From: Kangiella marina
GTDB taxonomy: Bacteria > Pseudomonadota > Gammaproteobacteria > Enterobacterales > Kangiellaceae
Assembly: GCF_039541235.1 (NCBI RefSeq)
Contig: NZ_BAABFV010000001.1
Coordinates: 62,001 to 126,000, forward strand
Length of the DNA: 64,000 bases
Direction of reading: 5' to 3'
A model generated the notes under the pieces. It had not been told where the DNA came from, made no database searches, and saw nothing but the letters and a program-made list of their open reading frames with translations. A program made the position numbers and the translations under genes. This document shows positions 1-8,297 of this stretch, in pieces; within the stretch, counting starts at the first letter, position 1, and every line of letters begins with the position of its first letter.

Positions 1-2
1 GC

Positions 3-2636
3 ATGACAGCTAAGACAATGACAACCAATGATATCCGAAAAGCTTTCTTAGAGTTTTTTGAAAAGAATGGACATAAGATGGTGGATAGCGCACCTTTAAT
101 CCCTGCTAATGATCCCACTTTATTATTCACCAATGCAGGTATGGTACCTTTTAAAGATTGTTTCTTGGGTACCGAACAGCGCTCTTATACTCGTGCCACA
201 AGTTCTCAGCGGTGCGTACGTGCAGGCGGGAAACACAACGACCTAGAAAACGTTGGCTATACCGCTCGTCACCATACCTTTTTCGAAATGTTAGGTAATT
301 TCAGCTTTGGTGATTACTTCAAAAAAGAAGCCATACATTACTGCTGGGAGTTACTGACAGAAGTCTTTAAGTTACCGAAAGAGAAGCTTTGGGTAACGGT
401 TTATGCAGAAGACGATGAAGCCTATGATATTTGGGCGAAAGATATTGGCTTCCCTGAAGAACGAATTAGCCGTATTGGCGATAATAAGGGTGAACGTTAT
501 GCATCGGATAATTTCTGGGCGATGGGCGATACCGGCCCATGCGGACCTTGTTCAGAAGTGTTCTACGACCACGGCGAGCATATTTGGGGAGGCCCTCCAG
601 GCACGCCAGAAGAAGATGGCGACCGCTTTATTGAAATCTGGAACTTGGTATTTATGCAGTACAACCGTCACAAAGACGGCACCATGGAGTCGCTGCCTAA
701 GCCTTCTGTCGATACGGGGATGGGGCTAGAGCGTATTTCGGCGATTTTACAAGGCGTTCATAGCAACTACGAAATCGACACTTTCCAATATCTAATCAAG
801 CAAACAGCAGAGCTGCTTAAAGTTGAGGACTTAGATAATAAGTCACTGCGCGTGATAGCGGATCATATTCGCTCGTGCTGCTTCTTAATTCTCGACGGCA
901 TCGTGCCGAGTAATGAAGGCCGTGGTTACGTTTTAAGACGTATCACTCGCCGCGCTATTCGTCATGGCCATCAGCTTGGCGCTAAAGGCAGTTTCTTTTC
1001 AAAGTTGGTGCAGGCTCTGGTCGATACGATGGGTGATGCTTATCCAGCACTTAAAGAGCAGCAATCGATCATTGAAGGCGTATTGGCTAAAGAAGAAGAC
1101 GCATTTGCGAAAACCTTGGATAAAGGTATGCAGATTCTTGAAGCCGATATGGCGGATATTAAAGATAAAACCATTTCCGGAGAAACCGTTTTTAAGCTCT
1201 ACGACACTTACGGTTTCCCACAAGACTTAACCGCAGACATCGCCCGTGAAAAAGGGTTAGAAATTGACTGGGACGGCTTCGAGAAAGCGATGGAAGCCCA
1301 GCGTGAGCGTGCTCGCGCATCAAGCAACTTTGGCGTTGACTATAATGATTCACTGAAGCTTGAAGAGGTGTCTGAGTTTACCGGCTATGATTATCTGAGT
1401 CAGCAAGTGAAAGTACTGAAGTTGCTCAAAGGTGATGAGGCGGTGGAAGCACTGAGCGAAGGTGAGAAGGGAATTATCATTCTAGAGAAAACACCATTTT
1501 ATGCTGAGTCAGGCGGTCAAGTTGGTGATAAAGGAAGCCTCTACGGTTGTGGCGCTAACTTTATCGTTGAAGATACGCAAAATATTGGCGATGCGATTGC
1601 TCATATCGGCTATGTTGACAAAGGTGAGGTTACGACACGTTCAGAGCTAAAAGCGGATGTCGACGGCGGTTTACGCCAGAGCACGATGCGCAATCACTCA
1701 GCGACGCACTTATTGCATGCCGCTTTACGCGAGGTGTTAGGTTCTCATGTGCAACAAAAAGGTTCGTTAAATGATCCAGAGCGTTTGCGCTTTGACTTCT
1801 CAAATCCAGAAGGCGTCTCACGCGAGGATTTAGCGATGGTTGAGCGCATGGTTAATGAGAAGGTTTTTGAAAATCACCCTGTAGAAGCAGCTGTCATGTC
1901 GATGGATCAGGCTAAAGAGCAGGGCGCAATGGCGCTGTTCGGTGAGAAATATGGTGATGAAGTTCGCGTCTTAACCATGTCACCTTTCTCTGTTGAGCTT
2001 TGCGGTGGTACTCACGTTAAACGTACCGGCGATATTGGCCCATTCAAAATTGTTTCTGAGACAGGTATTGCCGCCGGTGTTAGACGTATTGAAGCCGTTA
2101 CAGGAGAGCGAGCAGTCGCTTGGATGCAGCAGTCCGAGAGCAAGCTTCACAGCCTCGGAAAGCTTTTGAAAAGTGATCCGGCGCAATCGGTTGAAAAGGT
2201 TGAACAACTACTCGATAAATCCAAGCAATTGGAAAAGCAGATCCAGCAGCTGCAAAGTAAACTAGCATCGAGTCAAGGTAGTGATTTAGCCGAAAGCGCG
2301 GAAGACATAAACGGCGTAAAGCTATTGGTTTCAAATCTTGAAGGCGTTGAGCCTAAAGCGCTCCGTGACATGCAAGATCAACTTAAAAACAAGTTAGGTT
2401 CTAGTATCGTGGTTCTCGGTATCGCGGGAGATGACAAGGTGAGCTTAATTGCTGGAGTCAGCAAAGACCTTACGTCAAAAGTCAAAGCCGGGGATTTAAT
2501 CAAAATGGTTGCTGAACAAGTCGGCGGTAAAGGCGGTGGCCGTCCTGATATGGCACAAGCTGGCGGCAAAGATCCTGCTGCTTTGCCTGCTGCACTCGAT
2601 TCTGTCAAACCATGGGTTATGGAAAAACTTGCTTAA
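3..2636 (+). CDS. alaS: Alanyl-tRNA synthetase
   Basis: Charges tRNA-Ala with alanine in the cytosol and edits mischarged Ser/Gly. The 877-residue length is that of bacterial AlaRS. The N-terminal class II catalytic domain is followed by the editing domain with its zinc site: H565 and H569 in HSATH, then C667 and H671 in CGGTH. The C-terminal part (about 715-877) is the coiled-coil and glycine-rich C-Ala domain. A second in-frame ATG at position 18 gives a start closer to most family members, and the upstream region is outside the window, so the start is open. csrA follows after about 230 bases, the usual gammaproteobacterial order with lysC absent. Confidence 0.97.
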   Translation: MTAKTMTTNDIRKAFLEFFEKNGHKMVDSAPLIPANDPTLLFTNAGMVPFKDCFLGTEQRSYTRATSSQRCVRAGGKHNDLENVGYTARHHTFFEMLGNFSFGDYFKKEAIHYCWELLTEVFKLPKEKLWVTVYAEDDEAYDIWAKDIGFPEERISRIGDNKGERYASDNFWAMGDTGPCGPCSEVFYDHGEHIWGGPPGTPEEDGDRFIEIWNLVFMQYNRHKDGTMESLPKPSVDTGMGLERISAILQGVHSNYEIDTFQYLIKQTAELLKVEDLDNKSLRVIADHIRSCCFLILDGIVPSNEGRGYVLRRITRRAIRHGHQLGAKGSFFSKLVQALVDTMGDAYPALKEQQSIIEGVLAKEEDAFAKTLDKGMQILEADMADIKDKTISGETVFKLYDTYGFPQDLTADIAREKGLEIDWDGFEKAMEAQRERARASSNFGVDYNDSLKLEEVSEFTGYDYLSQQVKVLKLLKGDEAVEALSEGEKGIIILEKTPFYAESGGQVGDKGSLYGCGANFIVEDTQNIGDAIAHIGYVDKGEVTTRSELKADVDGGLRQSTMRNHSATHLLHAALREVLGSHVQQKGSLNDPERLRFDFSNPEGVSREDLAMVERMVNEKVFENHPVEAAVMSMDQAKEQGAMALFGEKYGDEVRVLTMSPFSVELCGGTHVKRTGDIGPFKIVSETGIAAGVRRIEAVTGERAVAWMQQSESKLHSLGKLLKSDPAQSVEKVEQLLDKSKQLEKQIQQLQSKLASSQGSDLAESAEDINGVKLLVSNLEGVEPKALRDMQDQLKNKLGSSIVVLGIAGDDKVSLIAGVSKDLTSKVKAGDLIKMVAEQVGGKGGGRPDMAQAGGKDPAALPAALDSVKPWVMEKLA

Positions 2637-2814
2637 AAAGCAAGGATATACATTTGAGTAGGGACGCTGTATTCTTGTAACAGAAAGTATTTTTGTGACA
2701 GGACGCTCAAAAGTATAGTCTTGAATCCAATTTATTGATAGAATTCGCGACTTCCGGCGCTAGTGTCGGCTTTCTTTACACGAGTATTTGTAGATTTAAA
2801 ATTTGTAGATAGTT

Positions 2815-2860
2815 GAGAGCGGCTTGGATTCAGCCAGGGATGCTCTCTAGGATAGAGGAG
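2815..2860 (+). promoter_or_regulatory. csrA leader hairpin with GGA motifs (probable CsrA autoregulation)
   Basis: GAGAGC (2815-2820) pairs with GCTCTC (2842-2847), and an inner GGCT (2821-2824) pairs with AGCC (2832-2835). CAGGGATG (2835-2842) sits in the bulge and resembles the CsrA-binding consensus (ARGGAUG). AGGAT (2849-2853) and the Shine-Dalgarno GAGGAG (2855-2860) add further GGA sites. This matches the known pattern in which CsrA represses its own translation. The pairing is seen directly; binding is inferred. Confidence 0.5.
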
Positions 2861-2866
2861 ACTGGA

Positions 2867-3094
2867 ATGTTAATTTTGACAAGACGCGTTGGCGAAACGC
2901 TTATGATCGGTGATGAGATCACTGTTACAGTATTAGGCGTTAAAGGCAACCAAGTACGTATCGGCATCAATGCACCTAAAGAAGTCGCTGTTCACCGTGA
3001 AGAAATCTATTTGCGAATTCAGCACGAAAAGCAAATGGAGAATTACCAACCAAATCAACCAGGTAATAATTCAGACGACGACTATAATTATTAA
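2867..3094 (+). CDS. csrA: Carbon storage regulator CsrA
   Basis: Small homodimeric RNA-binding protein that blocks or stabilises mRNAs at GGA motifs and controls carbon flow, motility and biofilm. The 75 residues begin [16 protein letters not shown], the family signature, and keep the V/IGI and VHREEIY core with the RNA-contacting Arg at about residue 44. The tail after residue 50 is polar, rich in Gln, Asn and Asp, and about 14 residues longer than in E. coli. The ATG at 2867 is chosen over an upstream in-frame codon at 2813 because GAGGAG lies six bases before it and homology begins exactly there. It lies between alaS and tRNA-Ser, as in E. coli and Pseudomonas. Confidence 0.97.
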   Translation: MLILTRRVGETLMIGDEITVTVLGVKGNQVRIGINAPKEVAVHREEIYLRIQHEKQMENYQPNQPGNNSDDDYNY

Positions 3095-3113
3095 AAAAAG
3101 TTGGATTGGAGTG

Positions 3114-3141
3114 TTGCATTTTATCCTGAATAAGGTAACAT
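3114..3141 (+). promoter_or_regulatory. Promoter of tRNA-Ser
   Basis: TTGCAT (3114-3119) and TAACAT (3136-3141) are 16 bases apart and end 15 bases before the mature tRNA, followed by a GC-rich discriminator. The fit to sigma-70 is moderate. Confidence 0.45.
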
Positions 3142-3156
3142 TCCGTCCGCGTCAAC

Positions 3157-3247
3157 GGTGAGGTGGCCGAGCGGCTGAAGGCGCTCCCCTGCTAAGGGAG
3201 TATACCCTAATCCGGTATCGAGGGTTCGAATCCCTCCCTCACCGCCA
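3157..3247 (+). tRNA. tRNA-Ser (anticodon GCU)
   Basis: The acceptor stem GGTGAGG pairs with CCTCACC. The anticodon loop CTGCTAA gives GCT. There is a long variable arm (class II) and an encoded CCA at 3245-3247. At 91 bases this is the normal size for tRNA-Ser; it reads codons AGC and AGU. Confidence 0.97.
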
Positions 3248-3281
3248 TTATTTATTTATAATGGTCGGCGACAGATTAAAG

Positions 3282-3308
3282 AAAAACCTGCTTCTGGCAG
3301 GTTTTTTT
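3282..3308 (+). terminator. Rho-independent terminator after tRNA-Ser
   Basis: AACCTGC and GCAGGTT form a stem with a short TTCTG loop, followed by a run of T. Confidence 0.85.
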
Positions 3309-3427
3309 ATGCCTATCATTTATAATCCTTTTCGATATAAGGCGGATTGTTTGCGTCGGCTAAAACAGTTTTTTCTAAAAATTAATAACGGTAATTTTTA
3401 TTTGTAATTCAATCGTTTTTAGGTAAT

Positions 3428-4822
3428 ATGAATTTAGATCCTGATAAAAATAAACCAATGAAGCCTAACCGATTAATTAAATATCTTTTTTTCTTGCTCT
3501 GTGCAATTTACGTCGTCAGTGCGTCCTACGTTGTTGAAAAATCTTTATCTGCTATATCAGCAGAGCAGATTCAGGAAGAGCGAATAGACTTTGCTAATGA
3601 AGTATCATTGGTACGCTCTAATATTGAGTCTGCTATATACTCAGAAATATATATTGCTAACGGTTTAGCGACAGTTTTAATGGTCGATAAAGATTTGGCT
3701 CTTTTTAAGTTTGAGCAACTTGCTGAAGCATTAATTAGTAATGGCAAATACGTTCGAAACATTGGCATTTCAACCGGCTACACCATTTCTGATGTCTACC
3801 CGCTGGAGGGTAATGAGAAAGCTCTTGGTTTTGACTATAGAAACGCCCCTAGTCAATTACAATCTGTTGAGGCGGCTAGAGAAGCTGGAACCATGACTTT
3901 AGCAGGACCACTGACTTTGGTGCAGGGTGGGAAGGCTGTGATTGCCCGTTATCCTATTTTTGATGACTTTCCTGATAATACAGTTTATTGGGGCGGCGTC
4001 AGTGTCGTTATCAACGTAGACCAGTTATTTGACGGTTCAGGGCTGTCTCAAATTTCTGAAGAGCATGCTATAGCGCTTAAAGGCGTTAACGGTACTGGTG
4101 CGGAAGGTGACATTTTTTATGGTGATGAATCGACATTTGATAACCCAGATGCCTACTTTTCAATTGATGTACCAAATGGTAGCTGGGTCATTGCCGGCAA
4201 ATTAAAATTGAATAGGGAAACTGCCGGGTTTGCTTTTTCAACGATTTTACGAGTTCTAGGTTATGCTGTTGCACTCCTGTTAATTGTTTCTGCTACGCTA
4301 CTGTATAGAGCGTATCAAGTGGCAACAAGTGCATCCTATAAAGATACATTAACAGGGCTTCCTAATAGACGATACGCGACAGAAGTGATGAGCAAGCTGC
4401 TTGCCCAAAAAGGTAGTAACGCTAAGTTTTCCGTCATTATCATCGATTTAGATAACTTCAAGTATATCAATGATACCTTCGGTCATGATGCCGGTGACTA
4501 TGTTTTGAAGCGTATTGCAGAAATCTTAACTTCTACGCTCAGAGAGTCAGACTATGTCTTCCGATTAGGTGGGGATGAGTTTCTAATAGTCATACCATCG
4601 GTTAATATAAAAGAGCACCTAGATATTATTGTTGAAAAGATAAAGTCGGCAGTGTCAGAGAAAGACTACCAGTACAAAGGCGAACTGATCCAAGCTTCTT
4701 TCAGTGCGGGTTGTGGCCGATATCCGGATGACGCAACAGGATTGACTGATTTATTGAGTATAGCTGATGAGGCAATGTATGAAGATAAAAAGTCTCAAAA
4801 AGATAAAACTCAACAAAGCTAA
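3428..4822 (+). CDS. CHASE-domain GGDEF diguanylate cyclase
   Basis: Membrane sensor that makes cyclic di-GMP from two GTP. The 464 residues run as follows: a TM helix at about 18-37; a periplasmic CHASE-type sensor domain at about 40-265, with the family's YPLEGNEKALGFDYR stretch; a second TM at about 270-292; and a GGDEF domain from about 300. The active-site GGDEF is intact at 381-385. RESD at 372-375, five residues upstream, is the RxxD inhibitory site, so the enzyme should be active and product-inhibited. No EAL domain follows. It stands alone between two tRNA genes. The ligand of the CHASE domain is unknown. AGGTAA precedes the ATG; a second ATG lies at 3458. Confidence 0.9.
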   Translation: MNLDPDKNKPMKPNRLIKYLFFLLCAIYVVSASYVVEKSLSAISAEQIQEERIDFANEVSLVRSNIESAIYSEIYIANGLATVLMVDKDLALFKFEQLAEALISNGKYVRNIGISTGYTISDVYPLEGNEKALGFDYRNAPSQLQSVEAAREAGTMTLAGPLTLVQGGKAVIARYPIFDDFPDNTVYWGGVSVVINVDQLFDGSGLSQISEEHAIALKGVNGTGAEGDIFYGDESTFDNPDAYFSIDVPNGSWVIAGKLKLNRETAGFAFSTILRVLGYAVALLLIVSATLLYRAYQVATSASYKDTLTGLPNRRYATEVMSKLLAQKGSNAKFSVIIIDLDNFKYINDTFGHDAGDYVLKRIAEILTSTLRESDYVFRLGGDEFLIVIPSVNIKEHLDIIVEKIKSAVSEKDYQYKGELIQASFSAGCGRYPDDATGLTDLLSIADEAMYEDKKSQKDKTQQS

Positions 4823-4961
4823 CTCGCTTAAGTTGGTGTTTTCGGGGGATGCAATTTAGTCATTTATTGATTTTTCAGGATGTTTTTTAAACAGAAAGTG
4901 TATAGTAAACATACAGTTAAGTGCTTTTCTTAAATATTCTGGAAAAAATTATAAAAGAGCG

Positions 4962-4989
4962 TTGACATATAAAAAGCTGGTGGCATAAT
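4962..4989 (+). promoter_or_regulatory. Promoter of tRNA-Arg
   Basis: A consensus TTGACA (4962-4967), a 16-base spacer and CATAAT (4984-4989) lie just upstream of the tRNA. This is a strong sigma-70 promoter as expected for a stable RNA. Confidence 0.75.
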
Positions 4990-5005
4990 ACGCCCCACTA
5001 ACGAA

Positions 5006-5082
5006 GCGCGTGTAGCTCAGTTGGATAGAGTACCTGGCTACGAACCAGGCGGTCGGAGGTTCGAATCCTTCCACGCGCGCCA
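5006..5082 (+). tRNA. tRNA-Arg (anticodon ACG)
   Basis: The acceptor GCGCGTG pairs with CACGCGC. The anticodon stem CCTGG/CCAGG holds the loop with ACG, and CCA is encoded at 5080-5082. The length is 77 bases. The A34 would be deaminated to inosine by TadA so that it reads CGU, CGC and CGA. Confidence 0.97.
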
Positions 5083-5086
5083 TTAT

Positions 5087-5116
5087 TTAAAACCTCGCTA
5101 CGGCGGGGTTTTTTAT
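5087..5116 (+). terminator. Rho-independent terminator after tRNA-Arg
   Basis: CCTCGC pairs with GCGGGG around a short loop, followed by six T. Confidence 0.8.
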
Positions 5117-5388
5117 TGCCTGTATAAAAGTGGTGTTCAAGAACCTTCAGTTACAAGGAAGGGTGCTGGCAACGATCACCCGAATGGACATGAACAACAG
5201 TCGAATAACAGTTCTTATCCAGAATTTACTCCTTGCAATTCCGGTCTTATAGCCTCATGTGGTGACTTCCCCGAACCATTATCCCAGAAGGAGAGTCTGC
5301 ATAACGACTCCACATCTAATTTGATGAAGTTGGACTTTATCCGCTGTGTTGACTAATATCTTTACAAAAGGAATGAATATTATAAATT
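5117..5388. other. Intergenic stretch without a recognised gene
   Basis: About 270 bases between the tRNA-Arg terminator and the next gene. An open frame running out of the tRNA crosses most of it, but its start lies inside the tRNA and its composition shows no protein family that I recognise. No repeat or RNA was seen. Confidence 0.4.
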
Positions 5389-5862
5389 ATGAAAAAGCTA
5401 TTGAACCCTTTGCTGGTGTTAATCATCATCACTTGTTTAGGAGTGGTGTTATATAAATTAAAAGATAACGGTTATATCAAGTTAGCAAAGCATGTTACTT
5501 GTCATTCAGTTCCACTAACAACAGTCTATAATGATGATTTAGACTTAAAAGCAGTTCACTTACTAAAACGGTGTGATGATTCTGATACCATAAAAAATAC
5601 TGTTTTAATAGAAAATAAAGAGACAGGCTCTGAAGTTGTTTATCAGTCTGAGTTGGACTTCTCCGAAAGAATTTACTTGGTATGGGAGCAACACGATGGC
5701 TTGGTTATTGCAAAGCCTGAGCTGAGCGATGATTTGACTTCAAAGAAGTATCGGACCATATACAGCGTGACGTATTTACCGCTTAAGGAATTTAGGGTTG
5801 CGCTAGGACATGCTTTGACTGATTACAAGCACTCTTCTTTGAACAATGTTAACTCTCAGTAG
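5389..5862 (+). CDS. Hypothetical membrane-anchored protein
   Basis: 157 residues; no family recognised. Residues about 5-23 form one hydrophobic N-terminal segment, a membrane anchor or uncleaved signal. The rest is a polar domain, probably periplasmic, with two Cys (about residues 38 and 62) that could form a disulfide. The coding sequence is more AT-rich than its neighbours. It stands alone, with no partner in either direction within 150 bases, which fits a lineage-specific or acquired gene. The start ATG follows an AT-rich leader with only a weak ribosome binding site. Confidence 0.6.
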   Translation: MKKLLNPLLVLIIITCLGVVLYKLKDNGYIKLAKHVTCHSVPLTTVYNDDLDLKAVHLLKRCDDSDTIKNTVLIENKETGSEVVYQSELDFSERIYLVWEQHDGLVIAKPELSDDLTSKKYRTIYSVTYLPLKEFRVALGHALTDYKHSSLNNVNSQ

Positions 5863-6027
5863 TTATTTGGAATTATCATTTTTATAGTGGGTTATCTTGA
5901 GAGTGTTCCTAGAGCGAAATTTTTTGTGGAATAGACTCGACTGATTATCTGCTATAACTTTTTTATTTCTTACCTTTGTTTATACTAGCTCTATTGTTAA
6001 TTTAATCTTATTCATGGAGTGGCTGTG

Positions 6028-6483
6028 ATGAGTGTATTTAAATCTTTTATCGCTTTTGTGGGATTGATGTTTGTCTGTGCGAGCTATGCTGAGCCGTACG
6101 ATGCTGAACTAGCAAAAGAGCTGGACGCTGACGACTACGGTATGAAGTCTTATGTCTTAGTGATTTTAAAAACTGGCGAGAATGATGAGTCCATAACTGA
6201 TAAGGAAGAGCGGGCCAAGTACTTTCGGGGGCATTTCGATAATATGAAGCGTCTAGCTGATGAGGGTATGCTGGTTTTGGCAGGCCCTTTGGCTGAAGAT
6301 GCTCCGAAGCGTGGATTGTTTATTTTTAATGTGGACTCTTTGGCTAAAGCAGAAGCTTTAGTGAAAACAGATCCCGCGGTCAAGGCGGGTATTTTTACAT
6401 ACTCTCTCACTAAGTTTTATGGCTCGGCAGCATTAATGAAAGTTAATGATATTCACAAGAAGATTCAAAAGAAACCGATATAA
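6028..6483 (+). CDS. Secreted YCII-domain protein
   Basis: Residues 1-21 are a signal peptide ending CASYA before EPYDAE, so the mature 130-residue protein should be periplasmic. The remainder is a YCII/YciI-like ferredoxin fold: a strand with YVLVILKTG, a helix with the RGHFDNMKRLADEG stretch, then LVLAGPL and a FIFNVDSLAKAEALVKTDP segment. Function is unknown; cytoplasmic YciI proteins are small stand-alone enzymes or ligand-binding domains. The ATG at 6028 is preferred over the in-frame GTG at 6019 because GGAG (6015-6018) has correct spacing to it. Convergent with ohr across a shared terminator. Confidence 0.8.
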   Translation: MSVFKSFIAFVGLMFVCASYAEPYDAELAKELDADDYGMKSYVLVILKTGENDESITDKEERAKYFRGHFDNMKRLADEGMLVLAGPLAEDAPKRGLFIFNVDSLAKAEALVKTDPAVKAGIFTYSLTKFYGSAALMKVNDIHKKIQKKPI

Positions 6484-6491
6484 GTGTAATG

Positions 6492-6520
6492 AAAAGCCCA
6501 GTAATCAGCTGGGCTTTTTT
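6492..6520. terminator. Bidirectional terminator between the YCII gene and ohr
   Basis: AAAAGCCCAG pairs with CTGGGCTTTTTT around a short loop, with A- and T-runs on the two sides. It serves the two convergent genes. Confidence 0.85.
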
Positions 6521-6527
6521 AGACTTA

Positions 6528-6956
6528 TTATACGACTTTTAGTCTCACATCCACACCGCCACGAGTGGCGTTAGAGTATGGACAGACTTGGTGAGCTTTC
6601 TCAACTAATGCTTCAGCGTCAGCTTTATCCATTCCTGGGATTGAAACCTGTAGCTCTACATCGATGGCAAACCCTCCATCTGTAGGGCCAATACCAACTT
6701 CTCCAGTGACGCTCGTATCTTCAGGCAGTTTTACCTTTTCCTGGCCAGCGACGTGTTGCATCGCGCCGATAAAGCACGCTGAGTAGCCTGCCGCAAAAAG
6801 TTGCTCAGGGTTGGTTCCGTCGCCGCCAGCGCCGCCTAGCTCTTTTGGTGTCGATAGGGTTACTTCTAATTTTCCATCGTTGGTTTTCGCTGAGCCTGTG
6901 CGTCCGCCTGTGGCTGTCGCTTTAGTCTTGTATGCAATTTCATTGGGTTTTTTCAT
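6528..6956 (-). CDS. ohr: Organic hydroperoxide resistance protein Ohr
   Basis: Thiol peroxidase of the OsmC/Ohr family that reduces organic and fatty-acid hydroperoxides using lipoyl dithiols. The 142 residues carry both catalytic cysteines, C61 (in AAGYSACF) and C125 (in [10 protein letters not shown]), plus R19 and E51. All four sit one position later than C60, C124, R18 and E50 of the characterised enzymes. That distinguishes Ohr from OsmC. It is separated from the downstream edge of an alcohol dehydrogenase gene by 10 bases and probably transcribed with it. No ohrR (MarR-type) regulator is adjacent, although one commonly is. Confidence 0.92.
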   Translation of the reverse strand: MKKPNEIAYKTKATATGGRTGSAKTNDGKLEVTLSTPKELGGAGGDGTNPEQLFAAGYSACFIGAMQHVAGQEKVKLPEDTSVTGEVGIGPTDGGFAIDVELQVSIPGMDKADAEALVEKAHQVCPYSNATRGGVDVRLKVV

Positions 6957-6966
6957 GTAAAACTCC

Positions 6967-8013
6967 TTATGATTTCAGTGATTTCATATCAATAACAAAA
7001 CGGTACTTAACGTCAGAGTCCATGACTCGTTTATAGGCAGTGTTGATATCCTGCATGTCGATCATTTCAACGTCTGAAACAATGTCATGTTCTGCGCAAA
7101 AATCGAGCATTTCTTGGGTTTCAGCAATACCACCAATCAATGATCCAGCGATACGTTTACGTCCAAGAATTAAACCGCCACCACTTAACTCAGGTAGCGG
7201 GGTTAAAGCGCCAACGATTACCATGGTAGCATCACGCTTTAGTAAGTTGACGTAAGGGTTTAGATCATGGGATACCGGAACAGTATTGAGGATAAAGTCA
7301 AAACTTCCAGCATGTTGCTTCATCGCTTCTTCGTCTTTTGACACTAAGACTTCATTAGCGCCCAAGCGCTTTGCATCGGAACCTTTTTCCGGCGACGTCG
7401 TGATCATGACGACTTCCGCGCCCATCGCATGAGCAATTTTGACACCCATGTGCCCAAGGCCGCCGAGGCCAACAACGCCAACTTTATCGCCTTTTTTAAC
7501 GTTCCACTGACGCAGAGGAGAGTAGGTAGTGATACCGGCACACAGTAGTGGAGCGACAGCTTTAGTATCCAACTTTTCAGATACATTCAGCACAAACTTT
7601 TGATCGACGACGATTTGATTCGAATAACCGCCATGAGTTGGGCCGCCTAGTATTGGATCTTCGCTACCATACGTCATGACAGCACCATTTTCACAATATT
7701 GCTCAAGGTCATCGTCACAAGCGCTGCAAGACTGACAAGAATCAACCATACAACCGACCCCGACTAACTGTCCTTCTTTAAAGTTTGAAACTTTTGAACC
7801 GACAGCTTTAACGCGCCCGATGATTTCATGACCAGGGACTACCGGGTAGACAGTGCCGCCCCAATCGTTGTGAGCTGTGTGAATATCGCTGTGGCAAACG
7901 CCACAATACTCGATGTCTATATGAACGTCGTCATCTTTGAGTTGGCGGCGTTCGATTTCGATGGGGGTTAAGTCTGAATCGGCTGATTGTGCTGCATAGG
8001 CTGCTGTTTTCAT
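6967..8013 (-). CDS. Zinc-dependent NAD(P) alcohol dehydrogenase / aldehyde reductase (YahK type)
   Basis: Medium-chain dehydrogenase of 348 residues. Catalytic zinc ligands are C37, H62 (GHE) and C158. Structural zinc cysteines are C93, C96, C99 and C107. The Rossmann motif GLGGLG is at 182-187. The CGVCHSDIH and HxxWGGTxYP patterns match the cinnamyl-alcohol/YahK subgroup, which in bacteria mainly reduces aldehydes with NADPH. It is the first gene of a two-gene unit with ohr, so the pair may deal with lipid peroxidation products: Ohr on peroxides and this enzyme on the aldehydes. That link is inference. The true substrate cannot be read from sequence. Confidence 0.9.
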   Translation of the reverse strand: MKTAAYAAQSADSDLTPIEIERRQLKDDDVHIDIEYCGVCHSDIHTAHNDWGGTVYPVVPGHEIIGRVKAVGSKVSNFKEGQLVGVGCMVDSCQSCSACDDDLEQYCENGAVMTYGSEDPILGGPTHGGYSNQIVVDQKFVLNVSEKLDTKAVAPLLCAGITTYSPLRQWNVKKGDKVGVVGLGGLGHMGVKIAHAMGAEVVMITTSPEKGSDAKRLGANEVLVSKDEEAMKQHAGSFDFILNTVPVSHDLNPYVNLLKRDATMVIVGALTPLPELSGGGLILGRKRIAGSLIGGIAETQEMLDFCAEHDIVSDVEMIDMQDINTAYKRVMDSDVKYRFVIDMKSLKS

Positions 8014-8297
8014 TATTTCTCCTAACTCGTTTAGGGAATGTATTTAATCGATACGTTTATTTAATCTCGACTTATTATAGGTCTTTCAAGTGAAAATTTT
8101 GTTTAGACACTCACCATCTCTGACATATTTAATCTTTGACATACCTTAATATGGGGCTTTTTGAGGGTGAAACAAATATAAAGACTTAATTGAATGGTTG
8201 ATTCTGTCTATGAGATCAGCTTTTAAACTTCACAAGAACTTCACTGATCATCGTTAAGATTAAGAAATCGTAGCTAAAGTCGTGAGCAGGGCGATCC

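Noticed and set aside
2813-2866. Longer start of csrA
   Set aside because: The extra 18 residues have no family match and lie in the hairpin leader; GAGGAG points to ATG 2867.
5021-5356. 111-codon open frame on the + strand crossing tRNA-Arg
   Set aside because: Its start is inside the tRNA and it reads through the tRNA and terminator. No homology recognised in the rest.
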